64,000 nucleotides of DNA from Streptomyces sp. LX-29 (GCF_029541745.1 NZ_CP089746.1:4473559-4537558), one strand, 5' to 3'. Positions 1 through 8,822 are shown, counted from the first letter of the stretch. Notes: generated from the letters alone by a model not told the origin. Numbers and translations are program-made.

Positions 1-284
1 ACGGCCTGGAGATCATCCTGGGCGACCCGGACGTCAAGTCCGTCTTCGTCAACGTCTTCGGTGGCATCACCGCCTGTGACGCGGTCGCCAACGGCATCGT
101 GCAGGCCCTGGAGCTGCTGAAGTCCAAGGGTGAAGAGGTCACCAAGCCGCTGGTGGTCCGCCTCGACGGCAACAACGCCGAGCTGGGTCGCAAGATCCTG
201 ACGGACGCCGACCACCCGCTGGTGCAGCAGGTGGACACCATGGACGGCGCGGCCGAGCGCGCCGCCGAGCTGGCTGCGAAGTAA
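1..284 (+). CDS. sucC: Succinyl-CoA synthetase beta subunit, C-terminal fragment
   Basis: Only the last 94 or so residues are in the window; the frame is open from base 3, so the start lies upstream. The ADP-forming enzyme interconverts succinyl-CoA and succinate with nucleotide phosphorylation in the TCA cycle, as a complex with SucD. The visible part has the conserved NVFGGITACDAVA motif and the closing HPLVQQVDTMDGAAERA segment typical of SucC ends. sucD starts 21 bp downstream on the same strand, so the two form the usual sucCD operon. Identification rests on the conserved tail and the neighbour. Confidence 0.95.
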   Translation, partial: GLEIILGDPDVKSVFVNVFGGITACDAVANGIVQALELLKSKGEEVTKPLVVRLDGNNAELGRKILTDADHPLVQQVDTMDGAAERAAELAAK

Positions 285-305
285 GGGACGAGGGACACCA
301 CAACC

Positions 306-1190
306 ATGGCTATCTTCCTCACCAAGGACAGCAAGGTCATCGTCCAGGGCATGACCGGCTCCGAGGGCCAGAAGCACACCCGCCGGATGCTCGCCTCCGG
401 CACCAACATCGTCGGTGGCGTGAACCCGCGCAAGGCCGGCACCACGGTCGACTTCGACGGCACCGAGATCCCGGTCTTCGGCTCCGTGGCCGAGGCCATC
501 GAGCAGACCGGTGCGGACGTCACCGTCATCTTCGTCCCGGAGAAGTTCACCAAGGACGCGGTCATCGAGGCGATCGACGCCGAGATCCCGCTCGCCGTGG
601 TGATCACCGAGGGCATCGCGGTCCACGACACCGCCAGCTTCTGGGCCTACGCGGGCGAGAAGGGCAACAAGACCCGGATCATCGGCCCGAACTGCCCGGG
701 TCTGATCACCCCCGGCCAGTCCAACGCCGGCATCATCCCGGCCGACATCACCAAGCCGGGTCGCATCGGCCTGGTGTCGAAGTCCGGCACGCTGACCTAC
801 CAGATGATGTACGAGCTGCGGGACATCGGCTTCTCGTCCTGCGTCGGCATCGGCGGTGACCCGATCATCGGCACCACCCACATCGACGCGCTCAAGGCGT
901 TCCAGGACGACCCCGACACCGACCTGATCGTGATGATCGGTGAGATCGGCGGCGACGCCGAGGAGCGGGCGGCCGACTTCATCAAGGCCAACGTCACCAA
1001 GCCGGTCGTCGGCTACGTGGCGGGCTTCACCGCCCCCGAGGGCAAGACCATGGGCCACGCGGGCGCCATCGTCTCCGGTTCGTCCGGCACCGCCCAGGCG
1101 AAGAAGGAGGCCCTGGAGGCCGCGGGCGTGAAGGTCGGCAAGACGCCGTCCGAGACGGCGCGGCTGGCCCGGGCGGCCCTGGCGGGCTGA
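306..1190 (+). CDS. sucD: Succinyl-CoA synthetase alpha subunit
   Basis: The 294-aa protein has normal SucD length. It begins with a CoA-binding Rossmann domain (VIVQGMTGSEG near residue 12, GGVNPRKAG near 38) and ends with the ligase domain. The phosphohistidine motif GHAGAI is present, with His at about residue 251. The subunit binds CoA and carries the phospho-enzyme intermediate of the TCA-cycle step shared with SucC. The ATG is preceded by a purine-rich stretch (AAGGGACGAGGGA) and lies 21 bp after sucC. A strong hairpin terminator follows, so the operon ends here. The product is cytoplasmic. Confidence 0.97.
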   Translation: MAIFLTKDSKVIVQGMTGSEGQKHTRRMLASGTNIVGGVNPRKAGTTVDFDGTEIPVFGSVAEAIEQTGADVTVIFVPEKFTKDAVIEAIDAEIPLAVVITEGIAVHDTASFWAYAGEKGNKTRIIGPNCPGLITPGQSNAGIIPADITKPGRIGLVSKSGTLTYQMMYELRDIGFSSCVGIGGDPIIGTTHIDALKAFQDDPDTDLIVMIGEIGGDAEERAADFIKANVTKPVVGYVAGFTAPEGKTMGHAGAIVSGSSGTAQAKKEALEAAGVKVGKTPSETARLARAALAG

Positions 1191-1205
1191 TCCCGACCGC
1201 AGCGA

Positions 1206-1252
1206 GGCCGTGGGCCCGTACCCCTCCTGGGGTACGGGCCCACGGCCTTTTT
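1206..1252 (+). terminator. Rho-independent terminator of sucCD
   Basis: A perfect 19-bp stem (GGCCGTGGGCCCGTACCCC and its complement, arms 1206-1224 and 1229-1247) with a TCCT loop is followed by five T's. It lies 16 bp after the sucD stop and before the convergent gene ending at 1274, so it may serve both directions. It is the clearest classical terminator in the window. Confidence 0.93.
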
Positions 1253-1273
1253 CCGGCCCAACTCCCCTTTGTT

Positions 1274-2674
1274 TCACGTGGAACGTGCGTTCTGTCCGGG
1301 TGCGGTCGCGGGTGTGGGTGTGGGTGAAGGCGTCGGTGAGGCTGTGGGGCCGGCCGCGGGGGAGCCCGCCGGCTCGGGGCGGACCGGCTCCGAGGCCGGG
1401 GTCTCCGCGTTCCGGGTGACCGCGACGGTCAGCCCCATCAGGACCAGGAAGAGGACGGCGCCGGCGATGGCGGCCCGCGTCCAGCGGCGCACGGCCCGCT
1501 CGCTCGCCTGTCGTACGGCTCGGGCCGCCCGGCGCGGCGCCGGCTGCCCCGCGGCCAGCGCGGTCAGTTTCTCGCGGAGGATCCGGCTCTGCTCGGTGGG
1601 CGACGCGTCGTGCAGTTCGGGCAGCGGATCGGTGAGCGCCCGGTGCCCGCGGATGATCCGGTTGGCTGTGGCCGGCGTGCTCGCCTGCGACTCGGCGGCG
1701 GTCTCGGCCAGGCCGAGAGCGAGGCCGTCGTAGAGCACCAGGGCGCGGCGGTAGGAGGCGGGCAGCGTGAGCAGTGTGCCGAACAGCGGTGGTGGGCCCG
1801 CGGCGCGGCGCCACCAGCGGCGGAGGAGCCACCGCCGGCGGGTGCGCGGCCGTCGGCGCCAGGGCGCCAGCGCGTAGTCGTGCGCGGCGGCCCGTATCCA
1901 TCCGCCGGGGTCGCGGTCCACGGCCACCTCCGGCCAGCGCCGCCAGGCCAGCCGGAAGGCGTGCTCCACCGCCCGCCGCGCGGTGCGCGGGCAGCCGGTG
2001 AGCAGATACGCCTGCCGCGCGAGCGGCGCGGCATGCCGGTCGTAGAGCGCGTCGAAGGCGGCCGCGGGGGTGCCGGGGTGAGTGCCGGCGGGGCTGTCGG
2101 CGGAAGCGGGGGCGGGGGCGGGGGCCGGTGCCGGAGTCGGTGCCGCGGGAGCCGCCGCCGGTACGGCGGGGAGCGGCAGGGTGTCCTCCAACTCATCGTC
2201 CGGCGAATCATCGTCCGGCGACTCATCGTCCGGGAGCGGCTCGGAGGCGGTGCCGGGATCGACCGAGTGGGCGGCGGCGCGGGCGCGCGGTCTTGGGCCC
2301 GGTGCGTCGGTCGGTGCGTCCGTCGGTGCGTCGGCCGCCCAACGGGGTGTCGGGCGTCGGCGTCGGACCGTCCCCGCCTGCGCGTCGGACTGCGTCCCGG
2401 TGGCTTCGGCCGCCGGGTGGGGCTTCGCGGGTGCCCTGGTGGCCGCCCGGGGCGTCGTTCGGGTGCCGGTCGACGCCTTGGCGCCTCGGCCGATGCCCTC
2501 GTCGGCCCTGGAGTTCGCCCTGGCGTTCGCCCTTGGGCTCGCCCTCGGGTCGGACTCCCGGTGTGCGTGCGGGCCCAGGGTGGCCGTGGCGGTGGACAGA
2601 CCGGTGCCGTTGCCGGTGTCGGCGGATATGCCCGCTTGGGCTCGCCGGCGGCGGCTCGCGTGCTTTCTGCTCAT
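1274..2674 (-). CDS. Membrane-anchored sigma-70-like (ECF-fold) protein
   Basis: This 466-aa protein has three parts. Residues 1-200 are a low-complexity Ala/Pro/Arg/Thr region with an acidic patch (PDDDSPDDE near 155). Residues about 206-370 resemble ECF sigma factors: a region-2-like FDALYDRHAAPLARQAYLLTG followed by AFRLAWRRW and PGGWIRAAA, then a region-4-like segment (LLTLPASYRRALVLYDGLAL, then a helix-turn-helix). A transmembrane helix follows at about 402-421 with a Pro/Thr-rich outer tail. I infer a tethered sigma-like regulator or a degenerate sigma domain reused for another role. No anti-sigma partner is seen. It is divergent from the DUF6350 gene across 113 bp. Coding potential is good; function is unknown. 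Confidence 0.72.
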   Translation of the reverse strand: MSRKHASRRRRAQAGISADTGNGTGLSTATATLGPHAHRESDPRASPRANARANSRADEGIGRGAKASTGTRTTPRAATRAPAKPHPAAEATGTQSDAQAGTVRRRRPTPRWAADAPTDAPTDAPGPRPRARAAAHSVDPGTASEPLPDDESPDDDSPDDELEDTLPLPAVPAAAPAAPTPAPAPAPAPASADSPAGTHPGTPAAAFDALYDRHAAPLARQAYLLTGCPRTARRAVEHAFRLAWRRWPEVAVDRDPGGWIRAAAHDYALAPWRRRPRTRRRWLLRRWWRRAAGPPPLFGTLLTLPASYRRALVLYDGLALGLAETAAESQASTPATANRIIRGHRALTDPLPELHDASPTEQSRILREKLTALAAGQPAPRRAARAVRQASERAVRRWTRAAIAGAVLFLVLMGLTVAVTRNAETPASEPVRPEPAGSPAAGPTASPTPSPTPTPATAPGQNARST

Positions 2675-2787
2675 GCCGATGCACCACCGCAGAAGTAGTC
2701 CAAAACGTGCATAACCATATCTTGGGCGACACGTCGGATATTCGCCCGCTGCCGGGGCGAAACGGTGGTTATTGGCAGCATGGCCAT

Positions 2788-4842
2788 GTGACCCAAATGT
2801 CCGACCACAGCCCTCCGTTGTCTCCGCCCTCCCCGTCTGAGCACCTCGTCTCCCGCGGCTCGTCCGCCGCCGGGCAGGCGTTCCTGGGCGGGGTGATCGC
2901 CGCCGGGCTGGGCCTCGGTGTGCTCGCCGTCGCCGTACTGCTGCTGTGGATCGTGTCCCCGTACCCCGACAACGGCCCCGGCAGGGCGCTGCACGTCGCG
3001 GCCGACCTGTGGCTGCTGGCGCACGGGGCGGAGCTGGTACGCGCCGAGACGTCGTCCGGCGCGGCCGCGCCCATCGGAGTGACGCCGCTGTTGATCAGTG
3101 TGTGGCCGTGCTGGCTGCTGTACCGGGCGGCGCGGGGCGCGCTGGAGCCGCCCCGGCTGGAGCCGCCCGCCGGGGCGGCGGACGTGGACGTGGCCGGGGC
3201 GGTCGATGCCGTCGCGGCCTGGCGCGGCCTGGCGCCGCGGGCCGCGCTCGGCTGGGTGACCGGCGGCTATCTGCTGGTCGGAATGGCCGCGGTGGCGTAC
3301 GCGGCGGAGGCCGGGCCGCTACGGGTGGCGCCGCTCAGCGCCGTGCTGTGGCTGCCGTTGGTGTCCGTGTCCGTCGCGGCCGTCGGGGTGTGGGCGGGGG
3401 GACGGCGGTTGCGCGTGCCGCTGCCCGCCGTGGCGTACCGGCTGGTCGAGCCGGTACGGGAGCGGCTGCCGCGCCTCCGATCGCTGCTGCGCCGGGTGCC
3501 CGGGGCCGCACGGTGGGAGGTTCGACGGCTCCGGCGCCGGCCCGGCGCGGAGTGCTGGCCGTCGCGCGCCTGCCGGGCGGCGGCCCTACGGGCGGCGGCC
3601 GGGGCGACGCTCGCGCTGCTCGGCGGCGGTGCGGTGCTGGTGGTGGTCTCGCTGATCGGTCACGCGCACGCGGTGCAGCAGACCTTCGGCGAGCTCTCCG
3701 ACGCCTGGACGGGGCGCTTCGCGGTGCTGCTGCTGGCGCTGGTCCTGCTGCCGAACGCGATGGTGTGGGCTGCGGCGTACGGGCTGGGGCCCGGCTTCAC
3801 GGTGGGCGCGGGCAGCGTGGTGGGCCCCCTCGGTGTGTCGGCCCGGCCGCTGCTCCCCGACTTTCCGCTGCTCGCCGCGCTCCCGGAGCCGAGCGCCCGA
3901 GGCGGCCCGCTGGTGTGGTCTCTCGCGGGCCTGCTGCCGCTCGCCGCCGGGCTGTCGGTGGCGTGCTTCGTCGGCGCCGCGGCGACCCGCCGCAGGCCCG
4001 CCTGGCACTGGCACGAGACCGCCCTCGCGGCCGCCTTGGCGGCGCTGGGCTGCGGGATCGGCACGGCGCTGCTCGCGGCGTTCGCCGGCGGCCCGCTCGG
4101 CTCCCGGGCTCTCGCCCACTTCGGCCCCAGCTGGTGGCTGACCGGCGCCGCGGCGTTCGTCTGGGCGGCGCTCATCGGCGTGCCGGGCGCGTTGGTGTTG
4201 CGGGGGTGGCGCCTGTGGCGGCTCTGGCGACTCCTCCGGCGCGGCGCCCCGGAGTCCACCCCCGGAGGGGACGCCCCCGCCGCCCCCGCGCTCATCCCCT
4301 CCGCACCGGCCGTCGCGCGGCCCGCCGCTGTCCCGACCGCATTCGTCGCCGCCCCTCCGGGACCGGAGTGCGTCGACGTGCCCGAGGCCGACGAACCCTT
4401 CGCGGAGGCGGCGACGGCGGACACCGGGCGGCCCAGGTCCGCCCTCGACGCGCTGTTCGACGCCCAGCTCGAAATCGAGGCGGACGGGGAGATCGACGCC
4501 GGGCCCGAGGTCGGCGCCGATGTCGGCACGGTCACCCATGCCGGCGCTGTCCCCGATGTCGACACCGTCACCCATGTCGATGCCGCAGCGGATGCCGCAG
4601 CCGATGCCGACGGCGCGGCCGAGAGCGCTGCCGGTGCCGGTGCCGGTGCCGGTGCCGGTGGCGGTGGCGGGGTCGAGTCCGGTGCCGGGGTCGTGGAACC
4701 CGACGGTGCGCTGGGGAAGGGCGTTCTGGGCGACGGTGCGGCGCTGGCCGGCGAGGAGGACGACACCGAGGAGGGGCTTCCGCGCCGACGCCGCTGGTGG
4801 GAGCGGCGGCGTGACATCTACGGAGACGACGACGAGTTCTAG
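2788..4842 (+). CDS. DUF6350-type polytopic membrane protein
   Basis: From GTG 2788 this gives 684 aa (VTQMSDHSPPL...); ATG 2797 is the alternative. Upstream in-frame sequence is arginine-rich and antisense to the neighbouring gene, so I reject the longer reading. The first 480 residues contain about eight or nine hydrophobic segments (for example GGVIAAGLGLGVLAVAVLLL, ATLALLGGGAVLVVVSLIG, VLLLALVLLPNAMVWAAAY). The last 200 are an Ala/Asp/Gly-rich acidic tail, ending in an Arg-rich patch and a DDDEF terminus. Streptomycetes carry a conserved protein of this kind between sucCD and purN. The role is unknown; membrane location is clear. No convincing Shine-Dalgarno is visible before either start. 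Confidence 0.82.
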   Translation: MTQMSDHSPPLSPPSPSEHLVSRGSSAAGQAFLGGVIAAGLGLGVLAVAVLLLWIVSPYPDNGPGRALHVAADLWLLAHGAELVRAETSSGAAAPIGVTPLLISVWPCWLLYRAARGALEPPRLEPPAGAADVDVAGAVDAVAAWRGLAPRAALGWVTGGYLLVGMAAVAYAAEAGPLRVAPLSAVLWLPLVSVSVAAVGVWAGGRRLRVPLPAVAYRLVEPVRERLPRLRSLLRRVPGAARWEVRRLRRRPGAECWPSRACRAAALRAAAGATLALLGGGAVLVVVSLIGHAHAVQQTFGELSDAWTGRFAVLLLALVLLPNAMVWAAAYGLGPGFTVGAGSVVGPLGVSARPLLPDFPLLAALPEPSARGGPLVWSLAGLLPLAAGLSVACFVGAAATRRRPAWHWHETALAAALAALGCGIGTALLAAFAGGPLGSRALAHFGPSWWLTGAAAFVWAALIGVPGALVLRGWRLWRLWRLLRRGAPESTPGGDAPAAPALIPSAPAVARPAAVPTAFVAAPPGPECVDVPEADEPFAEAATADTGRPRSALDALFDAQLEIEADGEIDAGPEVGADVGTVTHAGAVPDVDTVTHVDAAADAAADADGAAESAAGAGAGAGAGGGGGVESGAGVVEPDGALGKGVLGDGAALAGEEDDTEEGLPRRRRWWERRRDIYGDDDEF

Positions 4843-4973
4843 CGTCGAAGAGGCGCCGCCGGTCGTGCCGGGCCCGCTCCAGCGGGCCGCCGCGCGCCGC
4901 GCGGTGCCGGAGCGCAGCTCGCCGGGCCGTGTTCGGACAGCGGCCGCCGCCCCAGCCGGGGTGCGGTGCCTCG

Positions 4974-5015
4974 CGGGCCGGCCCGGCCCAGCGCGAAACG
5001 GGCCGGGCCGGCCCG
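4974..5015. terminator. GC hairpin after the DUF6350 gene
   Basis: A perfect 16-bp stem (CGGGCCGGCCCGGCCC, 4974-4989, with its complement at 5000-5015) encloses a 10-base loop. It lies between two convergent genes (stops at 4842 and 5094). There is no T-run, as is common in Streptomyces. It probably ends the plus-strand transcript. The rest of 4843-5093 holds no gene. Confidence 0.7.
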
Positions 5016-5026
5016 GCCCGAAACGC

Positions 5027-5072
5027 CGCCGCCCCCGCCAACGGCCCGGCAGGGCGGTCGGCGGGGGCGGCG
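5027..5072 (-). terminator. GC hairpin after the glycine-rich membrane protein gene
   Basis: Arms CGCCGCCCCCGCC (5027-5039) and GGCGGGGGCGGCG (5060-5072) pair perfectly over 13 bp with a 20-base loop, just downstream of the minus-strand stop at 5094. It is the likely terminator of that gene. Confidence 0.6.
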
Positions 5073-5093
5073 GGCAGGGCCGGCGGTGGGTGG

Positions 5094-6134
5094 TCAGTCG
5101 TCCGTGGAGAGCAGCGGGCGGAGCTGCTCGGGGAGGATCTGTTCGCAGGCCTGACGCGACTCATGGGTCAGGGCGTCGTCCACGCACGTGTAGTAGTCGC
5201 TGTAGACGAACTGGAAGGCGTACGTCGCCGCGACGATGGCCAGGGCGATGCCGCCGGCCACCAGGCCGCTGATGGCGGCGACGGACTGCGGCTTCGCTCC
5301 GTTGGCGCGAGGGGCCGGCAGGGGCGCGCGGGTCGCGTCGGGGGCGGGCGGCGGGGCGTCGACCGCCGGTCCGGCCGCCGTCGGCGCCGGCCGGGGCTTG
5401 GCCCGGAGCGAGCTGATCGCCCAGTACAGGGCGAGCGCGCCCAGCAGCAGGGCGATCTCCGTCAGGCTGAAGAGCGCGAAGAAGAACGCCCACATGCCCG
5501 CGAGCAGCGCATAGCGCGCCCGGCGCTGGACCGGGTCGGTCGGGTCCCAGCGGAGTCCGCCGGACCCGTTGCGCTGGCCGCCGTTCTGGCCGGGGGCGCG
5601 GTTGCCACCGGGGCCGCTCCCGAAGCCGCCGTTCTGGCGGCGCGGCTGGCGGCTGCTCCACTGGCTGCCCCACACCGGGGGCTGTTGCTGCGGGGGCTGC
5701 TGCGGCTGCGGCGGCACCTCGCCGGGCTGGCCACCCGGCCGGCCCTCCGCGTCACCACCGGAGCCACCGGAGCCGTTGCCCGACCCGTCACCGGAGCCGT
5801 TGCCCGACCCGCCGCCGTGCCCGTTGCCCGACCCGCCGCCGTGGCCGGCCCCGGCACCGCCGGACCCGCTGCCCGAGCCGGCCCCCGTACCTCTCTGTCC
5901 CGCGCCGGTGTCTCCCGCACCGGCACCCGTGCCGGCACCCTCTCCGCCGTTCCCCGGCGGGTACTGCGGGAACTGCGGGGACTGCCGTGGCTGCCACGGT
6001 CGGTCCGGGCTGCCCTCCGGCGGCGGGGCGAAGGGGTTGTCGTGATCCTGGCCCCCGGGAGACGCGGGGGAGGAGGGCGGGTGCTGCTCCCGCATCAGCG
6101 GCGAGTGAGCCGCGTGGCGGCGTCGGTCCGGCAT
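5094..6134 (-). CDS. Glycine/proline-rich conserved membrane protein
   Basis: I place the start at ATG 6134 (MPDRRRHAAHSPL, 346 aa), with an AAGGGGA stretch about 15 bp upstream; an internal Met about 12 residues later is an alternative. The first 175 residues are disordered: Pro/Gln-rich stretches and a Gly-rich run with GNGxGGGSGNGSG-type repeats. Then come two hydrophobic segments around YALLAGMWAFFFALFSLTEIALLLGALALYWAI and one at GLVAGGIALAIVAATYAFQFV. The C-terminus has two cysteines (YTCVDDALTHESRQACEQIL). It belongs to the streptomycete integral membrane proteins found beside purN. Function is unknown. Confidence 0.78.
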   Translation of the reverse strand: MPDRRRHAAHSPLMREQHPPSSPASPGGQDHDNPFAPPPEGSPDRPWQPRQSPQFPQYPPGNGGEGAGTGAGAGDTGAGQRGTGAGSGSGSGGAGAGHGGGSGNGHGGGSGNGSGDGSGNGSGGSGGDAEGRPGGQPGEVPPQPQQPPQQQPPVWGSQWSSRQPRRQNGGFGSGPGGNRAPGQNGGQRNGSGGLRWDPTDPVQRRARYALLAGMWAFFFALFSLTEIALLLGALALYWAISSLRAKPRPAPTAAGPAVDAPPPAPDATRAPLPAPRANGAKPQSVAAISGLVAGGIALAIVAATYAFQFVYSDYYTCVDDALTHESRQACEQILPEQLRPLLSTDD

Positions 6135-6154
6135 GTGGAGTGTGTCTTCCCCTT

Positions 6155-6193
6155 GTGTCGTCGTCCCGCACACATCGTGTCGTCGCCCCGCAC
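6155..6193 (-). promoter_or_regulatory. Tandem 17-bp direct repeat, candidate operator
   Basis: GTGTCGTCGTCCCGCAC (6155-6171) and GTGTCGTCGCCCCGCAC (6177-6193) differ at one base and start exactly 22 bp apart, two helical turns. They lie 20-60 bp upstream of the membrane-protein start at 6134. This spacing suits a regulator bound as tandem units on one DNA face. No protein can be named. Confidence 0.45.
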
Positions 6194-6387
6194 GGCCGGC
6201 GCTGTGCGTGAAACCGGCGTGCGCGCGTGACGCGAGTATGCGCCATACCACCAGTGTGCGGACGGGACGGCGTTATTCCACGACGTCATCGGATTTCGCA
6301 GACCAGACGCTACCTCCCTGGTCCGCCCCCGTCCCGTGGGGGCTGCTTGGTGTGCCGGTATCGTTGCTGACGGCCGACGGCTTCGTA

Positions 6388-6408
6388 GGGTCCCCTGGAA
6401 ATGGACCC
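6388..6408 (+). promoter_or_regulatory. Inverted repeat upstream of purN
   Basis: GGGTCC (6388-6393) and GGACCC (6403-6408) form a 6-bp inverted repeat 50 bp before the purN start, in the only space from which purN-purH can be promoted (6135-6458). It could be a regulator site or leader hairpin. Apart from this and the direct repeats near 6155, the 324-bp intergenic stretch shows nothing I recognise. Confidence 0.3.
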
Positions 6409-6458
6409 GCTGTCGCCTTGTACGACTACACAAACCCGTAGCGAGAAAGAGTCCCGCC

Positions 6459-7103
6459 GTGGCCTCCCCGCCCACCCCCGCCTCTCCGGCACCGGCCCGC
6501 CTCGTCGTCCTCGTCTCCGGCTCGGGTACGAACCTGCAGGCGCTGCTGGACGCCATCGCCGCCCAGGGGGCGGCCGCCTACGGTGCCGAGGTCGTCGCCG
6601 TCGGGGCGGACCGCTCCGGCATCGCCGGGCTCGAGCGTGCCGAGCGCGCCGGAATCCCCACGTTCGTGTGCCGGGTCCAGGACCACGCCACCCGTTCCGA
6701 GTGGGATCGCGCCCTCGCCGAGGCGACCGCCGCCCACGCACCCGACCTGGTCGTCTCGGCCGGGTTCATGAAGATCGTGGGGAGGGAGTTCCTGGCCCGC
6801 TTCGGCGGCCGCACCGTGAACACCCACCCCGCGCTGCTGCCGAGCTTCCCCGGCGCCCACGGCGTGCGCGACGCGCTCGCGTACGGGGCGAAGGTGACCG
6901 GCTGCACGGTCCACTTCGTCGACGACGGTGTCGACACCGGCCCGATCATCGCCCAGGGCGTGGTCGAGATCCGGGACGAGGACGACGAATCCGCCCTGCA
7001 TGAGCGGATCAAGGAAGTCGAGCGACGGCTGCTCGTCGATGTCGTGGGACGGCTTGCCCGCGACGGCTATCGCATTGAGGGACGAAAGGTACTGATCCCG
7101 TGA
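6459..7103 (+). CDS. purN: Phosphoribosylglycinamide formyltransferase 1
   Basis: GTG 6459 gives 214 aa, the normal length. PurN transfers formyl from 10-formyl-THF to glycinamide ribonucleotide in purine synthesis. The phosphate-binding motif VLVSGSGTNLQALLD is near residues 14-28. The catalytic Asn-x-His is in NTHPALLPSFPGAHG (near 121), and the catalytic Asp is in VDDGVDTGPII. The start gives an N-terminal MASPPTPASPAPARL tail; upstream in-frame codons do not look coding. The stop overlaps the purH start by four bases (GTGA), so translation is coupled. The protein is cytoplasmic. Confidence 0.95.
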   Translation: MASPPTPASPAPARLVVLVSGSGTNLQALLDAIAAQGAAAYGAEVVAVGADRSGIAGLERAERAGIPTFVCRVQDHATRSEWDRALAEATAAHAPDLVVSAGFMKIVGREFLARFGGRTVNTHPALLPSFPGAHGVRDALAYGAKVTGCTVHFVDDGVDTGPIIAQGVVEIRDEDDESALHERIKEVERRLLVDVVGRLARDGYRIEGRKVLIP

Positions 7104-8698
7104 CCGCCACCGGCACCTCCACCTCCACCACCGCCACCGACGAGGGCACCAAGCGGACCCTCCGCCGCGCCCTGGTCAGCGTCTACGACAAGACCGGACT
7201 CGAGGAGCTGGCCCGCGGGCTGCACGCGGCGGGGGTCCAGCTCGTCTCGACGGGATCCACCGCCGCCAAGATCGCCGCCGCGGGCGTCCCGGTCACCAAG
7301 GTCGAGGAGCTCACCGGCTTCCCGGAGTGTCTCGACGGCCGGGTCAAGACCCTGCACCCGCGCGTGCACGCCGGCATCCTCGCCGACCAGCGCCTGGACG
7401 CGCACCGCGCGCAGCTCGCCGAGCTGGGCGTGGAGCCCTTCGAGCTGGTGATCGTCAACCTCTACCCCTTCGAGCAGACCGTCGCCTCCGGCGCCGCGCC
7501 CGACGAGTGCGTGGAGCAGATCGACATCGGCGGCCCCTCGATGGTCCGCGCCGCCGCCAAGAACCACCCGTCGGTGGCCGTGGTGGTCAACCCCGAGCGG
7601 TATGACGAGGTGCTCCAGGCCGCCGCGTCCGGCGGCTTCGACCTGGCCCGGCGCAAGCGGCTGGCCGCCGAGGCGTTCCAGCACACCGCCGCCTACGACC
7701 TGGCGGTGGCCTCCTGGTTCGCCGCGGACTACGCCGGCGACGGCGAGACCTTCGCGAACTTCATCGGCGTGGCCTACGAGCGCAAGAACGTGCTGCGGTA
7801 CGGCGAGAACCCGCACCAGCCCGCGGCGCTCTACACCGGCGGTTGCGGCGGTCTGGCCGAGGCCGAGCAGCTGCACGGCAAGGAGATGTCGTACAACAAC
7901 TACGTCGACACCGACGCCGCCCGCCGCGCCGCCTACGACCACGGCGCCGAGCAGCCGTGCGTCGCGATCATCAAGCACGCCAACCCGTGTGGCATCGCGG
8001 TGGGCGCGGACGTCGCCGAGGCACACCGCAAGGCGCACGCCTGTGACTCGCTCTCCGCCTTCGGCGGCGTGATCGCCGTCAACCGGCCGGTGTCGGTGGC
8101 CATGGCCGAGCAGGTCGCCGAGATCTTCACCGAGGTCATCGTGGCCCCGGACTACGAGGACGGCGCCGTGGAGGTGCTGGCCCGTAAGAAGAACATCCGG
8201 GTGCTGCGCTGCCCCGAGGGGCCGAGCACCCCGGCGGAGTTCCGTCCGATCGACGGTGGCGGCCTGGCCCAGGTCAAGGACGCCTTCCAGGCCGAGGGCG
8301 ACGACCCGGCCAACTGGACCCTGGCCACCGGTGAGCCGCTGGACGCGGCGGGCCTGGCGGAGCTCTCCTTCGCCTGGCGCGCCTGCCGCGCGGTGAAGTC
8401 CAACGCCATCCTGCTGGCGAAGGACGGCGCGACCGTCGGCGTGGGCATGGGCCAGGTCAACCGCGTCGACTCCGCGAAGCTCGCCGTGCAGCGGGCGGGA
8501 GAGGAGCGGGCCCGCGGTTCGTACGCCGCGTCCGACGCCTTCTTCCCCTTCCCCGACGGGCTGGAGGTGCTGACCGCCGCCGGGATCAAGGCCGTGGTGC
8601 AGCCGGGCGGCTCGGTCCGCGACGAGCAGGTGATCGAGGCCGCGAAGAAGGCGGGCGTGACCATGTACTTCACGGCCACCCGGCACTTCTTCCACTGA
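7100..8698 (+). CDS. purH: AICAR transformylase / IMP cyclohydrolase
   Basis: The 532-aa bifunctional enzyme does the last two steps of IMP synthesis. The N-terminal cyclohydrolase domain of the MGS-like fold shows SVYDKTGLEELARGL, VSTGSTA and GRVKTLHPRVHAGIL. The C-terminal transformylase domain follows from about residue 215, with YGENPHQPAA, the KHANPCG motif and GMGQVNRVDS. It starts at a GTG overlapping the purN stop. The reaction links it to the folate enzyme FolD encoded 124 bp downstream. ZMP, its substrate relative, feeds the ZTP signal sensed by the riboswitch near 43.6 kb. Confidence 0.97.
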   Translation: MTATGTSTSTTATDEGTKRTLRRALVSVYDKTGLEELARGLHAAGVQLVSTGSTAAKIAAAGVPVTKVEELTGFPECLDGRVKTLHPRVHAGILADQRLDAHRAQLAELGVEPFELVIVNLYPFEQTVASGAAPDECVEQIDIGGPSMVRAAAKNHPSVAVVVNPERYDEVLQAAASGGFDLARRKRLAAEAFQHTAAYDLAVASWFAADYAGDGETFANFIGVAYERKNVLRYGENPHQPAALYTGGCGGLAEAEQLHGKEMSYNNYVDTDAARRAAYDHGAEQPCVAIIKHANPCGIAVGADVAEAHRKAHACDSLSAFGGVIAVNRPVSVAMAEQVAEIFTEVIVAPDYEDGAVEVLARKKNIRVLRCPEGPSTPAEFRPIDGGGLAQVKDAFQAEGDDPANWTLATGEPLDAAGLAELSFAWRACRAVKSNAILLAKDGATVGVGMGQVNRVDSAKLAVQRAGEERARGSYAASDAFFPFPDGLEVLTAAGIKAVVQPGGSVRDEQVIEAAKKAGVTMYFTATRHFFH

Positions 8699-8727
8699 GC
8701 CGCCGAGCCACCGAGCCACCGAGCCGT

Positions 8728-8767
8728 CCGACACGGGCCGTCGCCACCGCCGCGCGGCCCGTGTCGG
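8728..8767 (+). terminator. Terminator after purNH
   Basis: CCGACACGGGCCG (8728-8740) pairs with CGGCCCGTGTCGG (8755-8767) around a 14-base loop, 30 bp after the purH stop. Just before it are three short CCGAGCCAC-type repeats. folD starts 55 bp later and presumably has its own promoter between. Confidence 0.72.
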
Positions 8768-8822
8768 CCGCTCCCACGCCCCTGCTGGACACCGACATCC
8801 CCGCATCCGGGAGGATGGAACC

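Noticed and set aside
2128..2787. Upstream extension of the DUF6350 gene to a 904-aa reading
   Set aside because: The added part is Arg/Pro-rich, antisense to the sigma-like gene, and has no ribosome site; it is a high-G+C shadow frame.
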